Shown: in pieces, positions 26,325-35,531 of the stretch | How positions within the stretch are numbered: the first letter of the stretch is position 1 | Layout: every line of letters starts with the position of its first letter | Assembly: GCF_014195095.1 (NCBI RefSeq) | Contig: NZ_JACIBC010000003.1 | Location: 434,001-498,000, forward strand | Direction: 5' to 3' | Source: Rhizobium sp. BK602 | GTDB taxonomy: Bacteria; Pseudomonadota; Alphaproteobacteria; Rhizobiales; Rhizobiaceae | Length of the DNA stretch: 64,000 bases | Translations under genes and position numbers: made by a program | Notes under the pieces: generated by a model | Database searches by the model: none | Told to the model about the DNA's origin: nothing | What the model saw: the letters and a program-made list of their open reading frames with translations, nothing else

Positions 26325-26999
26325 ATGCCGACAATAGTGAAGCGCCGCGATGTCTGCCTGGGTTTGTCTGCATTGGCGACCGGCATGTTCAAGCCCAAAT
26401 TCGCTGCTGCTCAGGAGAAGGAAAACCCGACAAGCAACTCGACGGCCTATCTGTATTTCTCACAGCAGATTAACGACAAATCCACACTCGAACTTACCGG
26501 CGGATTGATAAACTTACGATCCAGGGGATACAAGACGATATACTTGATGATCAACTCGATAGGCGGCGATATTGCATCGGCCATTTCCTTGTATCACATG
26601 CTGCGCGACATGGATGTAACGATTAACACCTATGCCATTTCCAATGTTGAATCGGCAGCAATTCTTCTGTTCCTCGCCGGAAAGGAACGGGTGGCGAACA
26701 AAGAATCCCTTTTTGCATTTCACTCCGGCGAAGAGAGCTTCAGCACTGAAAAGCTTACCTCCAATCAAATCAACGAGAGATATAGCGCCCTTACAATCGA
26801 TGATGATCGGATGAAGGACATATTCAAAGAGCGGCTTTCTATCAGCGACAAGCAATATGACGAGCTATTGGGTTCTCAACTTCGATTTGTAAAGGCGCCG
26901 GAAGCGTTGAGCATCGGCCTGGCGACACGGATCGATGAGGTCAGCATGCAACCGCATGACGGCCTTTATTTCGTTCAGTCCCCCAACAACAGCAAGTAG
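26325..26999 (+). CDS. Exported ClpP-like serine protease homolog
   Basis: A 224-residue protein with a ClpP/crotonase fold: TIYLMINSIGGDIASAISLYH matches the ClpP core strand and first helix, Ser110 in SNVESAA aligns with the catalytic Ser, and His133 in FAFHSG with the catalytic His. The expected catalytic Asp position reads Leu186 (QLRFVKAPEA). Unlike ClpP it starts with a signal-like sequence: KRRDVCLGLSALATG, with possible cleavage after KFAAAQ. The twin Arg suggests Tat, though the hydrophobic core is short. Base composition is lower in GC than its neighbours, hinting at transfer. It would act outside the cytoplasm, where no ClpA/ClpX exists. A purely cytoplasmic ClpP paralog with a false signal is the alternative. 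Confidence 0.7.
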   Translation: MPTIVKRRDVCLGLSALATGMFKPKFAAAQEKENPTSNSTAYLYFSQQINDKSTLELTGGLINLRSRGYKTIYLMINSIGGDIASAISLYHMLRDMDVTINTYAISNVESAAILLFLAGKERVANKESLFAFHSGEESFSTEKLTSNQINERYSALTIDDDRMKDIFKERLSISDKQYDELLGSQLRFVKAPEALSIGLATRIDEVSMQPHDGLYFVQSPNNSK

Positions 27000-27131
27000 G
27001 TCGCGCCCGCCGGCCGCGTTCAGCGACACCTGGTTCGGTCGCCGAGCGAATGCGACCAGTTCGGCCACTTCGGACGGCTCGACCATTTCGCCGATCGGGA
27101 TGTCTGCAACCATGATTGCCGCCATTGGCAT
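26975..27131 (-). pseudogene. Possible remnant of an SDR C-terminus
   Basis: On the minus strand an open frame from 27131 reads IPIGEMVEPSEVAELVAF, closely like the C-terminal segment of short-chain dehydrogenases. A shift of one frame about 90 bases on gives GATYLLLLGD and a stop, reminiscent of the GxTxxxDGG ending. No N-terminal part is found upstream. It overlaps the end of the ClpP-like gene. Weak evidence, offered as a decayed fragment. Confidence 0.3.
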
Positions 27132-27655
27132 ATCCCTCTCTCAGCCGATTTTTATCGACGTTCCTGCCATTGAGGGCTTGAGGGTCGCGTGAGATTTTCG
27201 ACGTGTCGGTCTCGCGGCTGATCAAGTTTGCGATGAGATCGCGCACGTCCTTGCTCGGACTGATTCCACCCGGCAGGCCTGTCCCTTTGTCAAAGACCTC
27301 GCCTGCCGAAGCATATGCAATCCGCATTGTTGCTAATCTACAACATATAATTGAAATAGTGATTGCGAATGCATCAATCCTGAGAATTCTCACGAATAGA
27401 AAATTGCCTTTCGAGGTTCTTCCGATAGTAGTGTTATCGAGTTGAGGGGCGCCGGCCATAAAGCGGCGGACAAGTGCGAGAGCAACCTCCCGCTGTATGG
27501 CAGTGGGGCGAGCTCGGTCTTTTCTTTGAGTTGGGCAAATGAAGAGCGACACGCAACCGGACACCGGATCTGCCGGAAGAGAGCCTTTGCTTGGGGGCGA
27601 AGGTTTTATCTCGCGAAATCACCTATCCGGAATTCGGACGCGTTGTATAACGCGG
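27000..27655. other. Intergenic region before the giant adhesin
   Basis: About 650 bases, lower in GC, with no supported complete gene apart from the SDR-like remnant at its left end. The promoter of the adhesin should lie here, with an AT-rich segment at about 27315-27395. Several short open frames exist but have neither a ribosome site nor recognisable content. Confidence 0.4.
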
Positions 27656-30600
27656 ATGGCGGGAGCGGCATTTAAAGTAACCACAAGATCAATGGCCGCC
27701 GTCGCGCGTGCTCCGACGTTCCTGTTGAAGATAGCGCTCCTTGTTACGCTATTCTGCATCGGCCTTTCGCTGGCAACCCCGGGCACGGCTTATGCTGCCT
27801 GCACGACCTTCAACTTCCCCGATTCCCATACGGTGCCGTCGACAAGCCCGATGACATCCGGCGGGTCACTGAATGTCACCATCGGCACTGAATGCGATCC
27901 TGTTGGCCTTAATCCGCTTAATGATCCAAACGCGACCTCTCCCCAGCATGGCTCGATAACGAACTACAACTCCGCTGCCGGAACGTTCACCTATACGAAC
28001 AATGGCGACGGAGCCACCAGCGACAGTTTCACCCTGGTGGATGCGAGCGCAAATCCTTTCACCGTCAACATTGCCATTGCGTCAGCCGTGGCGGCACCCG
28101 TGGCCGGTTCGGTCAGTGCAATGGTTGGCTATGGCAGCAGTTCAAATGCGATCACGCTGAATCTGTCGGGGGGAGCGGCGACCTCGGTAGCTGTTGGGAC
28201 CCAAGCCTCTCACGGAACCGCCACGGCGAGCGGTACTTCCATCACCTATACGCCGAACGCAAGCTATGCCGGTCCGGACAGTTTCACCTATACCGCGACC
28301 AATGCCGGGGGCACCTCCGCACCGGCGACAGTCACCATAACCGTCAGCGCGCCGACGATCTCGCTCAGCCCATCGACACTGGCATCCGGCGCTATCGCGA
28401 CCGCCTATAGCGATACCGTCAGCGCCACCGGCGGCAGTAGCCCCTACACCTATGCGATCGCCGCCGGCTCTCTTCCCCCTGGCTTGAGCCTGTCGACGAC
28501 GACCGGCGCGATTTCCGGTACGCCGACGGGGGCAGGCACGTACAACTTTACCATCACCGCAACCGACAGCTCGACGGGTACTGGGCCATTTACCAGTTCA
28601 AGGGCATACAGCATAACGGTTGCCGCGCCGACGATCTCGGTGAGCCCGTCCTCCTTGTCGGCGGGCGTGGTCGGAACCGCTTACAGCCAGACCATCACGG
28701 CATCGGGCGGCACCAGTTCCTATAGTTTCGCGGTCACCGCCGGCGCTCTTCCCGCGGGCTTGACGCTTTCATCGGGAGGCGCGCTTTCCGGTACGCCGAC
28801 GGCGGGTGGTAACTTCAACTTCACCGTCACCGCGACGGATAGTTCGACAGGAACCGGTGCGCCATTCTCCGGGTCCAGATCCTACGCGCTGACCATTACG
28901 GCACCGACGATCACGGTAGCGCCGACGACACTTCCGTCGGCGACCGTTGCCGCCGCCTACAGCCAGACCGTGACGGCATCCGGCGGCACCAGTTCCTATA
29001 GTTTTGCGGTCACCGCCGGCGCCCTCCCCGCCGGCCTTACGCTGTCTTCGAGCGGCGCTCTGACGGGTACGCCGACGGCAGGAGGCACATTCAATTTCAC
29101 CGTCACCGCAACCGACAGTTCGACCGGAACCGGACCATTCACCGGTTCGCGGGCTTACAGTTTGAGCGTTTCCGCACCGACGATCGCGCTTGCCCCTTCC
29201 TCTCTGCCGTCCGGAACGGCGGGGACGGCCTATAGCCAGACCATCACGGCTTCGGGCGGCATCGCTTCCTACACCTATGCGCTTGCGGCCGGCACCCTAC
29301 CAACCGGCCTGGCGTTTTCCTCAAGCGGTATTCTGTCCGGGACACCGACGGCCGCCGGCACGTTCAACTTCACGATCACCGCGACAGACAGCTCGACGGG
29401 TTCGGGACCGTTCACCGGCTCGCAGGCCTACAGTGTCACGATTTCCGCGCCGACGATCACCGTCGCACCCGCAACGCTGCCGTCCGGCACGGCCGGAACA
29501 GCCTATAGCCAGACCATCACGGCTTCGGGCGGCACCAGTCCCTATAGCTATAGCCTGTCGGCTGGCTCCCTTCCGGTCGGCGTCTCCTTTTCCTCCGCCG
29601 GCGTGCTTTCCGGGACACCGACCACGGCCGGAACCTTTAATTTCACGGTCACCGCGACGGACGGTAACTCCTTTACCGGCTCCAGAGCCTATAGCCTGAC
29701 CATCGACGCGCCGACGATCACCGTCGCGCCTGCAACGCTGCCGGCGGGCACGGCCGGAACCGCCTATAGCCAGACCATCACGGCTTCGGGCGGCACCGGC
29801 TCCTATAGCTATAGCCTGTCGGCTGGCTCCCTTCCGGTCGGCGTCTCCTTTTCCTCCGCCGGCGTGCTTTCCGGGACACCGACCACAGCCGGAACCTTCA
29901 ATTTCACGGTCACCGCGACGGACGGTAACTCCTTTACCGGCTCCAGGGCCTATAGCCTGACTATCGGGGCACCGACGATCACGATCGCGCCGACTTCGAT
30001 CGCCTCCGGTACAGCCGGCGCCGCCTATAGCGAGACCCTCACGGCCTCGGGCGGCACGGGCTCCTACAGCTATTCGCTGACGGCGGGCGCCCTTCCGCCT
30101 GGCGTCGCGCTTTCCTCCACCGGGGTACTCTCCGGGACGCCGACTGCGGGCGGAACCTTCAATTTCACCGTCACGGCGACGGACAGTCTCTCGTTTACTG
30201 GCTCTCAGGCCTACGCACTGGCGATTGCGGCATCGACGATCACCATCGCGCCGACCACGCTGCCGGCTGGGACCGTTGCCGCCGCCTATAGCCAGACGAT
30301 CACCGCGTCCGGCGGCACCAGCACCTATTCCTATGCAATCACCGCAGGCGCTCTTCCGCCCGGCCTCGCCCTGTCGTCGGCCGGCGCGCTCTCCGGCACG
30401 CCGACGGCGTCCGGCACATTCAACTTCACCATCACCGCCACCGACAGCTCGACCGGAACCGGACCATACACGGGATCGCGCGCTTATAGCGTGGCGGTCG
30501 GCACCCAGCCGCCCATCGCGGGCAATGTCGCAGCAACCGTCGCCGCCAGCTCGTCGAACAATCCCATCACCCTCAACATTACCGGCGGAACTCCGACCTC

Positions 30601-33600
30601 GGTTGCAGTCGGCACGCAAGCAAGCCACGGGACGGCCACCGCATCGGGATTGTCCATCACCTATACGCCAACGGCAGGCTATAGCGGGCCGGACAGTTTC
30701 ACCTATACCGCCACCAACGCCTCCGGCACCTCCGCACCAGCGACGGTCAGCGTAACGGTTTCCGCCTCGACGATCTCGATTGCGCCGGCAACCCTTCCCT
30801 CCGTCGCGCTGAACAGTTCCTACAGCCAGAGCATTACGGCCTCCGGGGGCACGGCACCTTACAATTTCTCTATTACCGCAGGCGCCCTCCCGGCCGGTCT
30901 GGCGCTATCGCCGGCCGGCATCCTCGCGGGCACGCCGACGGCGTCCGGCACATTCAACTTTACCGTCACCGCGACGGACAGCTCGACGGGGACGGGACCA
31001 TTCAGCGGCTCCAGAGCCTATAGTCTGACCGTGATTGCCAACCCGCCGGTCGCGGGAAATGTCACGGCGACGGTTGCGGCCAACTCGTCGAACAATCCCA
31101 TCACCCTCAACATCACCGGCGGGGCCGCTACCTCGGTCGCGGTCGGCACGCCGGCAAGCCACGGGACGGCAAGCGCGGCAGGCACGTCGATCACCTATAC
31201 GCCGACCCCCGGTTATAGCGGTGCGGACAGTTTCACCTATACCGCCACCAATGCCGACGGCACATCGGCGCCAGCGACGGTCAGCCTTACGGTTTCCGCG
31301 CCGACGATCTCTCTCAGCCCGTCCTCTCTGCCGGCCGGCACGACCGGAGCCGCCTATAGCCAGACCGTTACGGCTTCGGGTGGCACCAGCCCCTATAGCT
31401 ACGCGATCACGGCGGGCGCACTCCCTGCCGGTCTCACCCTGTCATCCTCAGGCACGCTTTCGGGGACGCCGATCTCGGGCGGAACCTTCAATTTCACCGT
31501 CACGGCAACGGATAGCTCGACCGGAACGGGCGCCCCGTTCACCGCTTCCAGGGCCTACGCACTGGCGATTGCGGCACCGACGATCACCATCGCGCCGACC
31601 ACGCTGCCGGCTGGGACCGTTGCCGCCGCCTATAGCCAGACGATCACCGCGTCCGGCGGCACCAGCACCTATTCCTATGCAATCACCGCAGGCGCTCTTC
31701 CGCCCGGCCTCGCCCTGTCGTCGGCCGGCGCGCTCTCCGGCACGCCGACGGCATCCGGCACATTCAACTTCACCGTCACCGCCACCGACAGCTCGACCGG
31801 AACCGGGCCATACACGGGATCGCGCGCCTATAGCGTGGCGGTCGGCGCCCAGCCTCCCATCGCGGGCAATGTCGCGGCAACCGTCGCCGCCAGCTCGTCG
31901 AACAATCCCATCACCCTCAACATCACCGGCGGAACACCGACCTCGATCGCAGTCGGCACGCAAGCAAGCCACGGGACGGCCACCGCATCGGGATTGTCGA
32001 TCACCTATACACCGACGGCAGGCTACAGCGGACCGGACAGCTTCACCTATACCGCCACCAACGCCTCCGGCACCTCCACACCTGCGACCGTGGCCATTAC
32101 GATCAGTCCGCCGACGCTGTCGTTCTCGCCGGCAAGCGGCGCCTTGCCGGCCGGCATGGTCAATACGGCCTATAATCGGACCGTGACCGCTTCGGGCGGC
32201 ACCGGCCCCTATAATTACGGCATCACCGGCACGCTGCCACCAGGGCTGGCACTCAACCACTCGACGGGCGCGATCACAGGAACGCCCACGACGGCGGGCA
32301 ATTACAGCTTCTCCATCACCGCGACCGACGCCAACGGCGCCAGCAACTCGGCCGCCTATACGATCGCGATCGCGCCGCCGCCGACCACCTTCGTGTTCAC
32401 GCCTGCCGGCGGCGCCTTGCCCGAGGCGATGGCGGGCGAAGCCTACAGCCAGCAAATCTCCGCAACCGGCGGCACCGGCACGAAGATCTATAGCCTCGCC
32501 TCCGGCAGCCTGCCGGGCGGCCTTGTGCTCAATATTTCGACCGGCCAGCTGACCGGCCCGCTGTCGGCGGGCACGGAAGGCAGCTACAGCTTTACGATCG
32601 AGGTGCGCGACGGCAACGGCGCAACCGGAACCGCGTCCTATACGCTGCAGGTCAAGAACCGCTCCATCACCGTCCAGGATCAGGTCGTCAACGTGCCGGC
32701 GGGATCGGCGCCCGTCGACGTCTACCTCAATCGCGGCGCGACGGGCGGTCCGTTTACCTCTGCCATCCTTGCATTTGTGGAGCCCGCCAATGCCGGCACC
32801 GCGACGATCATCAGGGGCCAACTGGCTCAGGCAGGCCCTGCCACGGCCCCGGCCGGCTGGTATCTGCACTATACGCTGAACCCGGCCTATTCCGGCCAGG
32901 TGCGTGTCGGCTTCAGGCTCGTCAGCGCGCTCGGAACCTCGAACATCGGCACGATCACCTATAATGTCAGCTATGACGCCGGCAAGGTCGCCGAGGATAT
33001 CGACAGGCTGGTGCATGACTTCGTGCAGTCCCGGCAGAACATGATCGCCAATACGATCGAGGTGCCGGGACTTCTGCAACGCCGGCAGATGCAGAAGGCG
33101 ACCGATCCCATCACGGCACGCATGATGCCGTCGGAACAGGGAATGACGCTCGGCTTCTCCACCAGCCTTTCGCAAATGCGCGCGGCCGGCGGCGATCCGG
33201 ACGCAGCTTCGGCTCCTTTCAACGTCTGGATCGACGGCGCGTTCCTCGCCCATAACGACAAGAACAGGGACGACGGCACCCGCAAGTGGGGTAGCTTCGC
33301 CATGATCAGCATGGGCGCGGATTATCTGCTCACGGACAAGGCGCTGGTCGGTCTTTCCTTCCATTATGACCGCATGACCGATCCGACCGACGAAGATGCG
33401 GAGCTGACCGGCAATGGCTGGCTTGCCGGGCCCTATGCCTCCCTGGAGATCGGCAAGGGCGTGTTCTGGAACGGCAGCCTGCGCTACGGCGGCTCGAACA
33501 ACACCATCGACACCCAGTTCTGGGATGGCACGTTCAAGACGACGCGCTGGATGGCGGATACCTCGATCGAGGGAGAATGGTATCTCGATGAGGTAACGAC

Positions 33601-33961
33601 GCTCTCGCCCAAACTGCGCGCGATCTATTTCTCGGAAAAGGTCGACGATTACACTGTCAAGAATAGCTCCGGCGATGCGATCGCTATCGACGGGTTCGAC
33701 GAGGACCAGTTCCGCGTCAGCCTGGGTGCGGAAATCGCCCGCTCCTTCGTGCTGGAGAACGGCACCAAGCTGACGCCGAAGCTCGGGCTTACCGGCGGCT
33801 TTTCCGGGATCGACGGATCGGGCGCTTTCGGTGCGGTCAAAGCCGGGCTGAGCATGCAGACCACGAACTTCTGGATGCTCGACACCAGCATCCTCTTCAA
33901 CATCGAAGGTGACGGCGAGAAATCCGTCGGCGCCAAGGTCGCCGCGTCGAAGAAGTTTTAG
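27656..33961 (+). CDS. Giant Ig-repeat adhesin with C-terminal autotransporter barrel
   Basis: About 2100 residues. The N-terminus has a signal peptide (TFLLKIALLVTLFCIGLSLA, cleavage near TAYA). The passenger holds 13 He_PIG-like Ig repeats of about 85-95 residues (pattern YSQT-ITASGGT, AGxLPxGL, LSGTPT, GTFNFTVTATD), with four cadherin/Big-like modules (IAGNVAATV; HGTATASG; GPDSFTYTATN) inserted. A helical linker near 32970-33130 leads to an autotransporter beta-barrel of about 260 residues ending in KKF. The barrel should secrete and anchor the passenger for adhesion or cell-cell contact. The start is uncertain: ATG 27656 and 27692 are both possible, and neither has a strong ribosome site. 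Recent internal duplications are visible. The ligand is unknown. Confidence 0.88.
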   Translation: MAGAAFKVTTRSMAAVARAPTFLLKIALLVTLFCIGLSLATPGTAYAACTTFNFPDSHTVPSTSPMTSGGSLNVTIGTECDPVGLNPLNDPNATSPQHGSITNYNSAAGTFTYTNNGDGATSDSFTLVDASANPFTVNIAIASAVAAPVAGSVSAMVGYGSSSNAITLNLSGGAATSVAVGTQASHGTATASGTSITYTPNASYAGPDSFTYTATNAGGTSAPATVTITVSAPTISLSPSTLASGAIATAYSDTVSATGGSSPYTYAIAAGSLPPGLSLSTTTGAISGTPTGAGTYNFTITATDSSTGTGPFTSSRAYSITVAAPTISVSPSSLSAGVVGTAYSQTITASGGTSSYSFAVTAGALPAGLTLSSGGALSGTPTAGGNFNFTVTATDSSTGTGAPFSGSRSYALTITAPTITVAPTTLPSATVAAAYSQTVTASGGTSSYSFAVTAGALPAGLTLSSSGALTGTPTAGGTFNFTVTATDSSTGTGPFTGSRAYSLSVSAPTIALAPSSLPSGTAGTAYSQTITASGGIASYTYALAAGTLPTGLAFSSSGILSGTPTAAGTFNFTITATDSSTGSGPFTGSQAYSVTISAPTITVAPATLPSGTAGTAYSQTITASGGTSPYSYSLSAGSLPVGVSFSSAGVLSGTPTTAGTFNFTVTATDGNSFTGSRAYSLTIDAPTITVAPATLPAGTAGTAYSQTITASGGTGSYSYSLSAGSLPVGVSFSSAGVLSGTPTTAGTFNFTVTATDGNSFTGSRAYSLTIGAPTITIAPTSIASGTAGAAYSETLTASGGTGSYSYSLTAGALPPGVALSSTGVLSGTPTAGGTFNFTVTATDSLSFTGSQAYALAIAASTITIAPTTLPAGTVAAAYSQTITASGGTSTYSYAITAGALPPGLALSSAGALSGTPTASGTFNFTITATDSSTGTGPYTGSRAYSVAVGTQPPIAGNVAATVAASSSNNPITLNITGGTPTSVAVGTQASHGTATASGLSITYTPTAGYSGPDSFTYTATNASGTSAPATVSVTVSASTISIAPATLPSVALNSSYSQSITASGGTAPYNFSITAGALPAGLALSPAGILAGTPTASGTFNFTVTATDSSTGTGPFSGSRAYSLTVIANPPVAGNVTATVAANSSNNPITLNITGGAATSVAVGTPASHGTASAAGTSITYTPTPGYSGADSFTYTATNADGTSAPATVSLTVSAPTISLSPSSLPAGTTGAAYSQTVTASGGTSPYSYAITAGALPAGLTLSSSGTLSGTPISGGTFNFTVTATDSSTGTGAPFTASRAYALAIAAPTITIAPTTLPAGTVAAAYSQTITASGGTSTYSYAITAGALPPGLALSSAGALSGTPTASGTFNFTVTATDSSTGTGPYTGSRAYSVAVGAQPPIAGNVAATVAASSSNNPITLNITGGTPTSIAVGTQASHGTATASGLSITYTPTAGYSGPDSFTYTATNASGTSTPATVAITISPPTLSFSPASGALPAGMVNTAYNRTVTASGGTGPYNYGITGTLPPGLALNHSTGAITGTPTTAGNYSFSITATDANGASNSAAYTIAIAPPPTTFVFTPAGGALPEAMAGEAYSQQISATGGTGTKIYSLASGSLPGGLVLNISTGQLTGPLSAGTEGSYSFTIEVRDGNGATGTASYTLQVKNRSITVQDQVVNVPAGSAPVDVYLNRGATGGPFTSAILAFVEPANAGTATIIRGQLAQAGPATAPAGWYLHYTLNPAYSGQVRVGFRLVSALGTSNIGTITYNVSYDAGKVAEDIDRLVHDFVQSRQNMIANTIEVPGLLQRRQMQKATDPITARMMPSEQGMTLGFSTSLSQMRAAGGDPDAASAPFNVWIDGAFLAHNDKNRDDGTRKWGSFAMISMGADYLLTDKALVGLSFHYDRMTDPTDEDAELTGNGWLAGPYASLEIGKGVFWNGSLRYGGSNNTIDTQFWDGTFKTTRWMADTSIEGEWYLDEVTTLSPKLRAIYFSEKVDDYTVKNSSGDAIAIDGFDEDQFRVSLGAEIARSFVLENGTKLTPKLGLTGGFSGIDGSGAFGAVKAGLSMQTTNFWMLDTSILFNIEGDGEKSVGAKVAASKKF
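30211..30735 (+). repeat. Near-identical internal duplication, copy 1
   Basis: This 525-base block (one He_PIG unit plus one cadherin-like unit) recurs 1344 bases (448 codons) downstream at 31555-32079 with only scattered differences. The much higher identity than between other repeats indicates recent duplication or gene conversion. Confidence 0.85.
31555..32079 (+). repeat. Near-identical internal duplication, copy 2
   Basis: Second copy of the block at 30211-30735, in the same reading frame. Between the copies lie two further He_PIG units and one cadherin-like unit. Confidence 0.85.
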
Positions 33962-34404
33962 ACGATGCCCCGGAGCATCGCCGGACCGTGCGAGAACTGT
34001 AAATCGAAGTGTGCACGTACGTAGAGATTTTCCAGTTTGATCACAGTGGAGTATTGCGCCGAAGAAGCAATGGGCAGGCCCTCGTTGAACACACTATCCT
34101 CCCGCAGGCGGGCAATCAGCCGATCTGCGGGAGGGGTGGTTTCTTTTGGCCGTACAACCTGATCATGCCGAAGAGACGTGGAGAATTTTCGTCTCTGAAC
34201 TTAAATTGCCGCTGTAATTTAAGTAATTGATAATTATTAGTTTTTCCATTCTCATTCCTCAATTTCCAACTCTTGGGTTTTTAAAAAATTGCGAGAATTT
34301 TCTCCAAATTTTTATACCTGAGATGGGCACTTTTGTTCTTGCGTTTAACGTCATGATTGAGTGATGATGATATTCAATATCAGTGAAATATGCAGGGGTA
34401 TCGT
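33962..34404. other. Intergenic region between adhesin and collar genes
   Basis: 443 bases without a supported gene. It holds a small CGATGC/GCATCG hairpin just after the adhesin stop, the stronger terminator-like stem at 34098-34144, and a very AT-rich stretch (about 34200-34340) that probably contains the promoter of the collar-gene operon. Confidence 0.5.
34098..34155 (+). terminator. Terminator-like hairpin after the adhesin
   Basis: CCTCCCGCAG (34098-34107) pairs perfectly with 34135-34144, with a 27-base loop, followed by GGTGGTTTCTTTT. A 10-bp GC-rich stem and a T-rich tail fit an intrinsic terminator, though the loop is long and G residues interrupt the tail. Confidence 0.6.
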
Positions 34405-34935
34405 ATGTCGGAATTCTTTCTCGGCCAGATCATGCTTGCAGGTTTTTCGTTTGCACCCAAGGGCTTTGCCCTGTGCAACGGTCAGATCCTTCCCATTAGC
34501 CAGTACCAGGCCTTGTTCTCATTATTGGGCACTGTTTACGGTGGAAATGGACAGACGACGTTCGTCTTGCCCAATATGCAGAGCCGCACACCGGTGGGAT
34601 TTGGACCGTCCAACGATCCCGCGTGGCAGCCTACGCCTTACGAGATTGGTGAAACTGGCGGCGTTGAAAACGTGACCTTGCTCGCGCAAGAATTGCCTCA
34701 GCACACCCATCTGGCCAACGGAACGACGAGCAACGGCACTGTGCGCAGCCCGAGCAATGCGCTCTATGGAACCAACAGCGCCAATATCTACGGCGCGTCC
34801 AGCGGCGAGCAGGTGGTGCTGTCGAGCCAGACTGTAACACCAGCCGGCAATGGCCAGCCCCATTACAATATGCAGCCTTACGACGTGATCAATTTTTGCA
34901 TTGCGCTGACGGGAATCTATCCCTCCCGCGGCTGA
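34405..34935 (+). CDS. Phage-tail-collar (MdpB-type) protein 1
   Basis: A 176-residue protein of the phage tail collar/microcystin-dependent-protein family. It has the typical order: an opening GQIMLAGFSFAPKGFALCNG, LLGTVYGGNGQTTFVLPN, a short Arg-x-Pro loop, then an LPQHTH segment and an aromatic-rich end (HYNMQPYDVINFCIALTG). Comparable proteins occur as tail-fibre tips in phages and as free-standing bacterial proteins of uncertain role. ATG 34405 follows AGGGG by seven bases. No signal peptide is present. It is first in an operon with two close paralogs and a GNAT gene; 36 bases separate it from the next gene. No other phage gene is nearby. Confidence 0.88.
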   Translation: MSEFFLGQIMLAGFSFAPKGFALCNGQILPISQYQALFSLLGTVYGGNGQTTFVLPNMQSRTPVGFGPSNDPAWQPTPYEIGETGGVENVTLLAQELPQHTHLANGTTSNGTVRSPSNALYGTNSANIYGASSGEQVVLSSQTVTPAGNGQPHYNMQPYDVINFCIALTGIYPSRG

Positions 34936-34971
34936 TCATCTGTTATCAACCTGTTGCTCGGAGGATCGACG

Positions 34972-35502
34972 ATGAGCGCTCCCTTTGTCGGAGAAATCCG
35001 GCTTTTTGGCTTCTCCCGAGTGCCCTACGGGTGGTTGCCCTGTAACAATTCCCTGCAGCCCATTTCCCAATATGTCGAGTTGTTCACGCTGATCGGGACG
35101 ACCTATGGCGGCGATGGGGAAAACACTTTCGCGACCCCCAATCTTTCCGGACGCGTGCCGATACATCAGGGCACCGGACAGGGCTTGTCGACCTATATCA
35201 TCGGTCAATCCGCCGGCAGCGAGAACATCACGCTTCTGCCCACGCAAATGCCATCACACACGCACCCGTATCTTGTCACCAGCGGCACCGCGGACACCCC
35301 ATCCGTAAGCGCGTCGGTCGAGCTCGCCGCGCTGACCGGAGATACGATGTATGCCACGGATATAACCGGCGCCACCCCGATCGGAACATCGCAGACGGCG
35401 ACGCAGGTAACCGGATCGACGGTGATGCATGACAATACGATGCCGACACAGACGGTGCAGTATTGCATTGCATATGCCGGTATCTTTCCCACACAGAGCT
35501 GA
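34972..35502 (+). CDS. Phage-tail-collar (MdpB-type) protein 2
   Basis: A 176-residue paralog of its neighbours. The opening GEIRLFGFSRVPYGWLPCNN, LIGTTYGGDGENTFATPN and QMPSHTHPY follow the same plan, but the middle is richer in Thr and Ser (TSGTADTPSVSASVELAAL) and clearly diverged. ATG 34972 is preceded by GGAGG with eight bases of spacing. Because the three copies have the same length but differ through most of the sequence, they probably form distinct subunits rather than redundant copies. Heteromer formation is an inference. Confidence 0.88.
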   Translation: MSAPFVGEIRLFGFSRVPYGWLPCNNSLQPISQYVELFTLIGTTYGGDGENTFATPNLSGRVPIHQGTGQGLSTYIIGQSAGSENITLLPTQMPSHTHPYLVTSGTADTPSVSASVELAALTGDTMYATDITGATPIGTSQTATQVTGSTVMHDNTMPTQTVQYCIAYAGIFPTQS

Positions 35503-35531
35503 ACAGCGCCTCATTCATCAGGGATATTGCT

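Larger units (their letters stand above)
28336..32376 (+). repeat. Tandem Ig-like (He_PIG) repeat array within the adhesin
   Basis: Thirteen degenerate coding repeats of roughly 250-290 bases, each opening with a PTI-type strand and containing the invariant Ala-Ser-Gly-Gly turn and SGTPT loop. Units starting near 29451 and 29700 are almost identical at an offset of about 249 bases. Confidence 0.85.

Noticed and set aside
27203..27445. A plus-strand frame of 80 codons before the adhesin
   Set aside because: No ribosome site or recognisable content; it overlaps low-GC sequence with several equal alternatives.
31448..33364. A 638-codon minus-strand open frame opposite the adhesin
   Set aside because: It mirrors the repeat pattern of the adhesin, is rich in Arg and Gly, and has no start signal. 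It is an antisense artefact.
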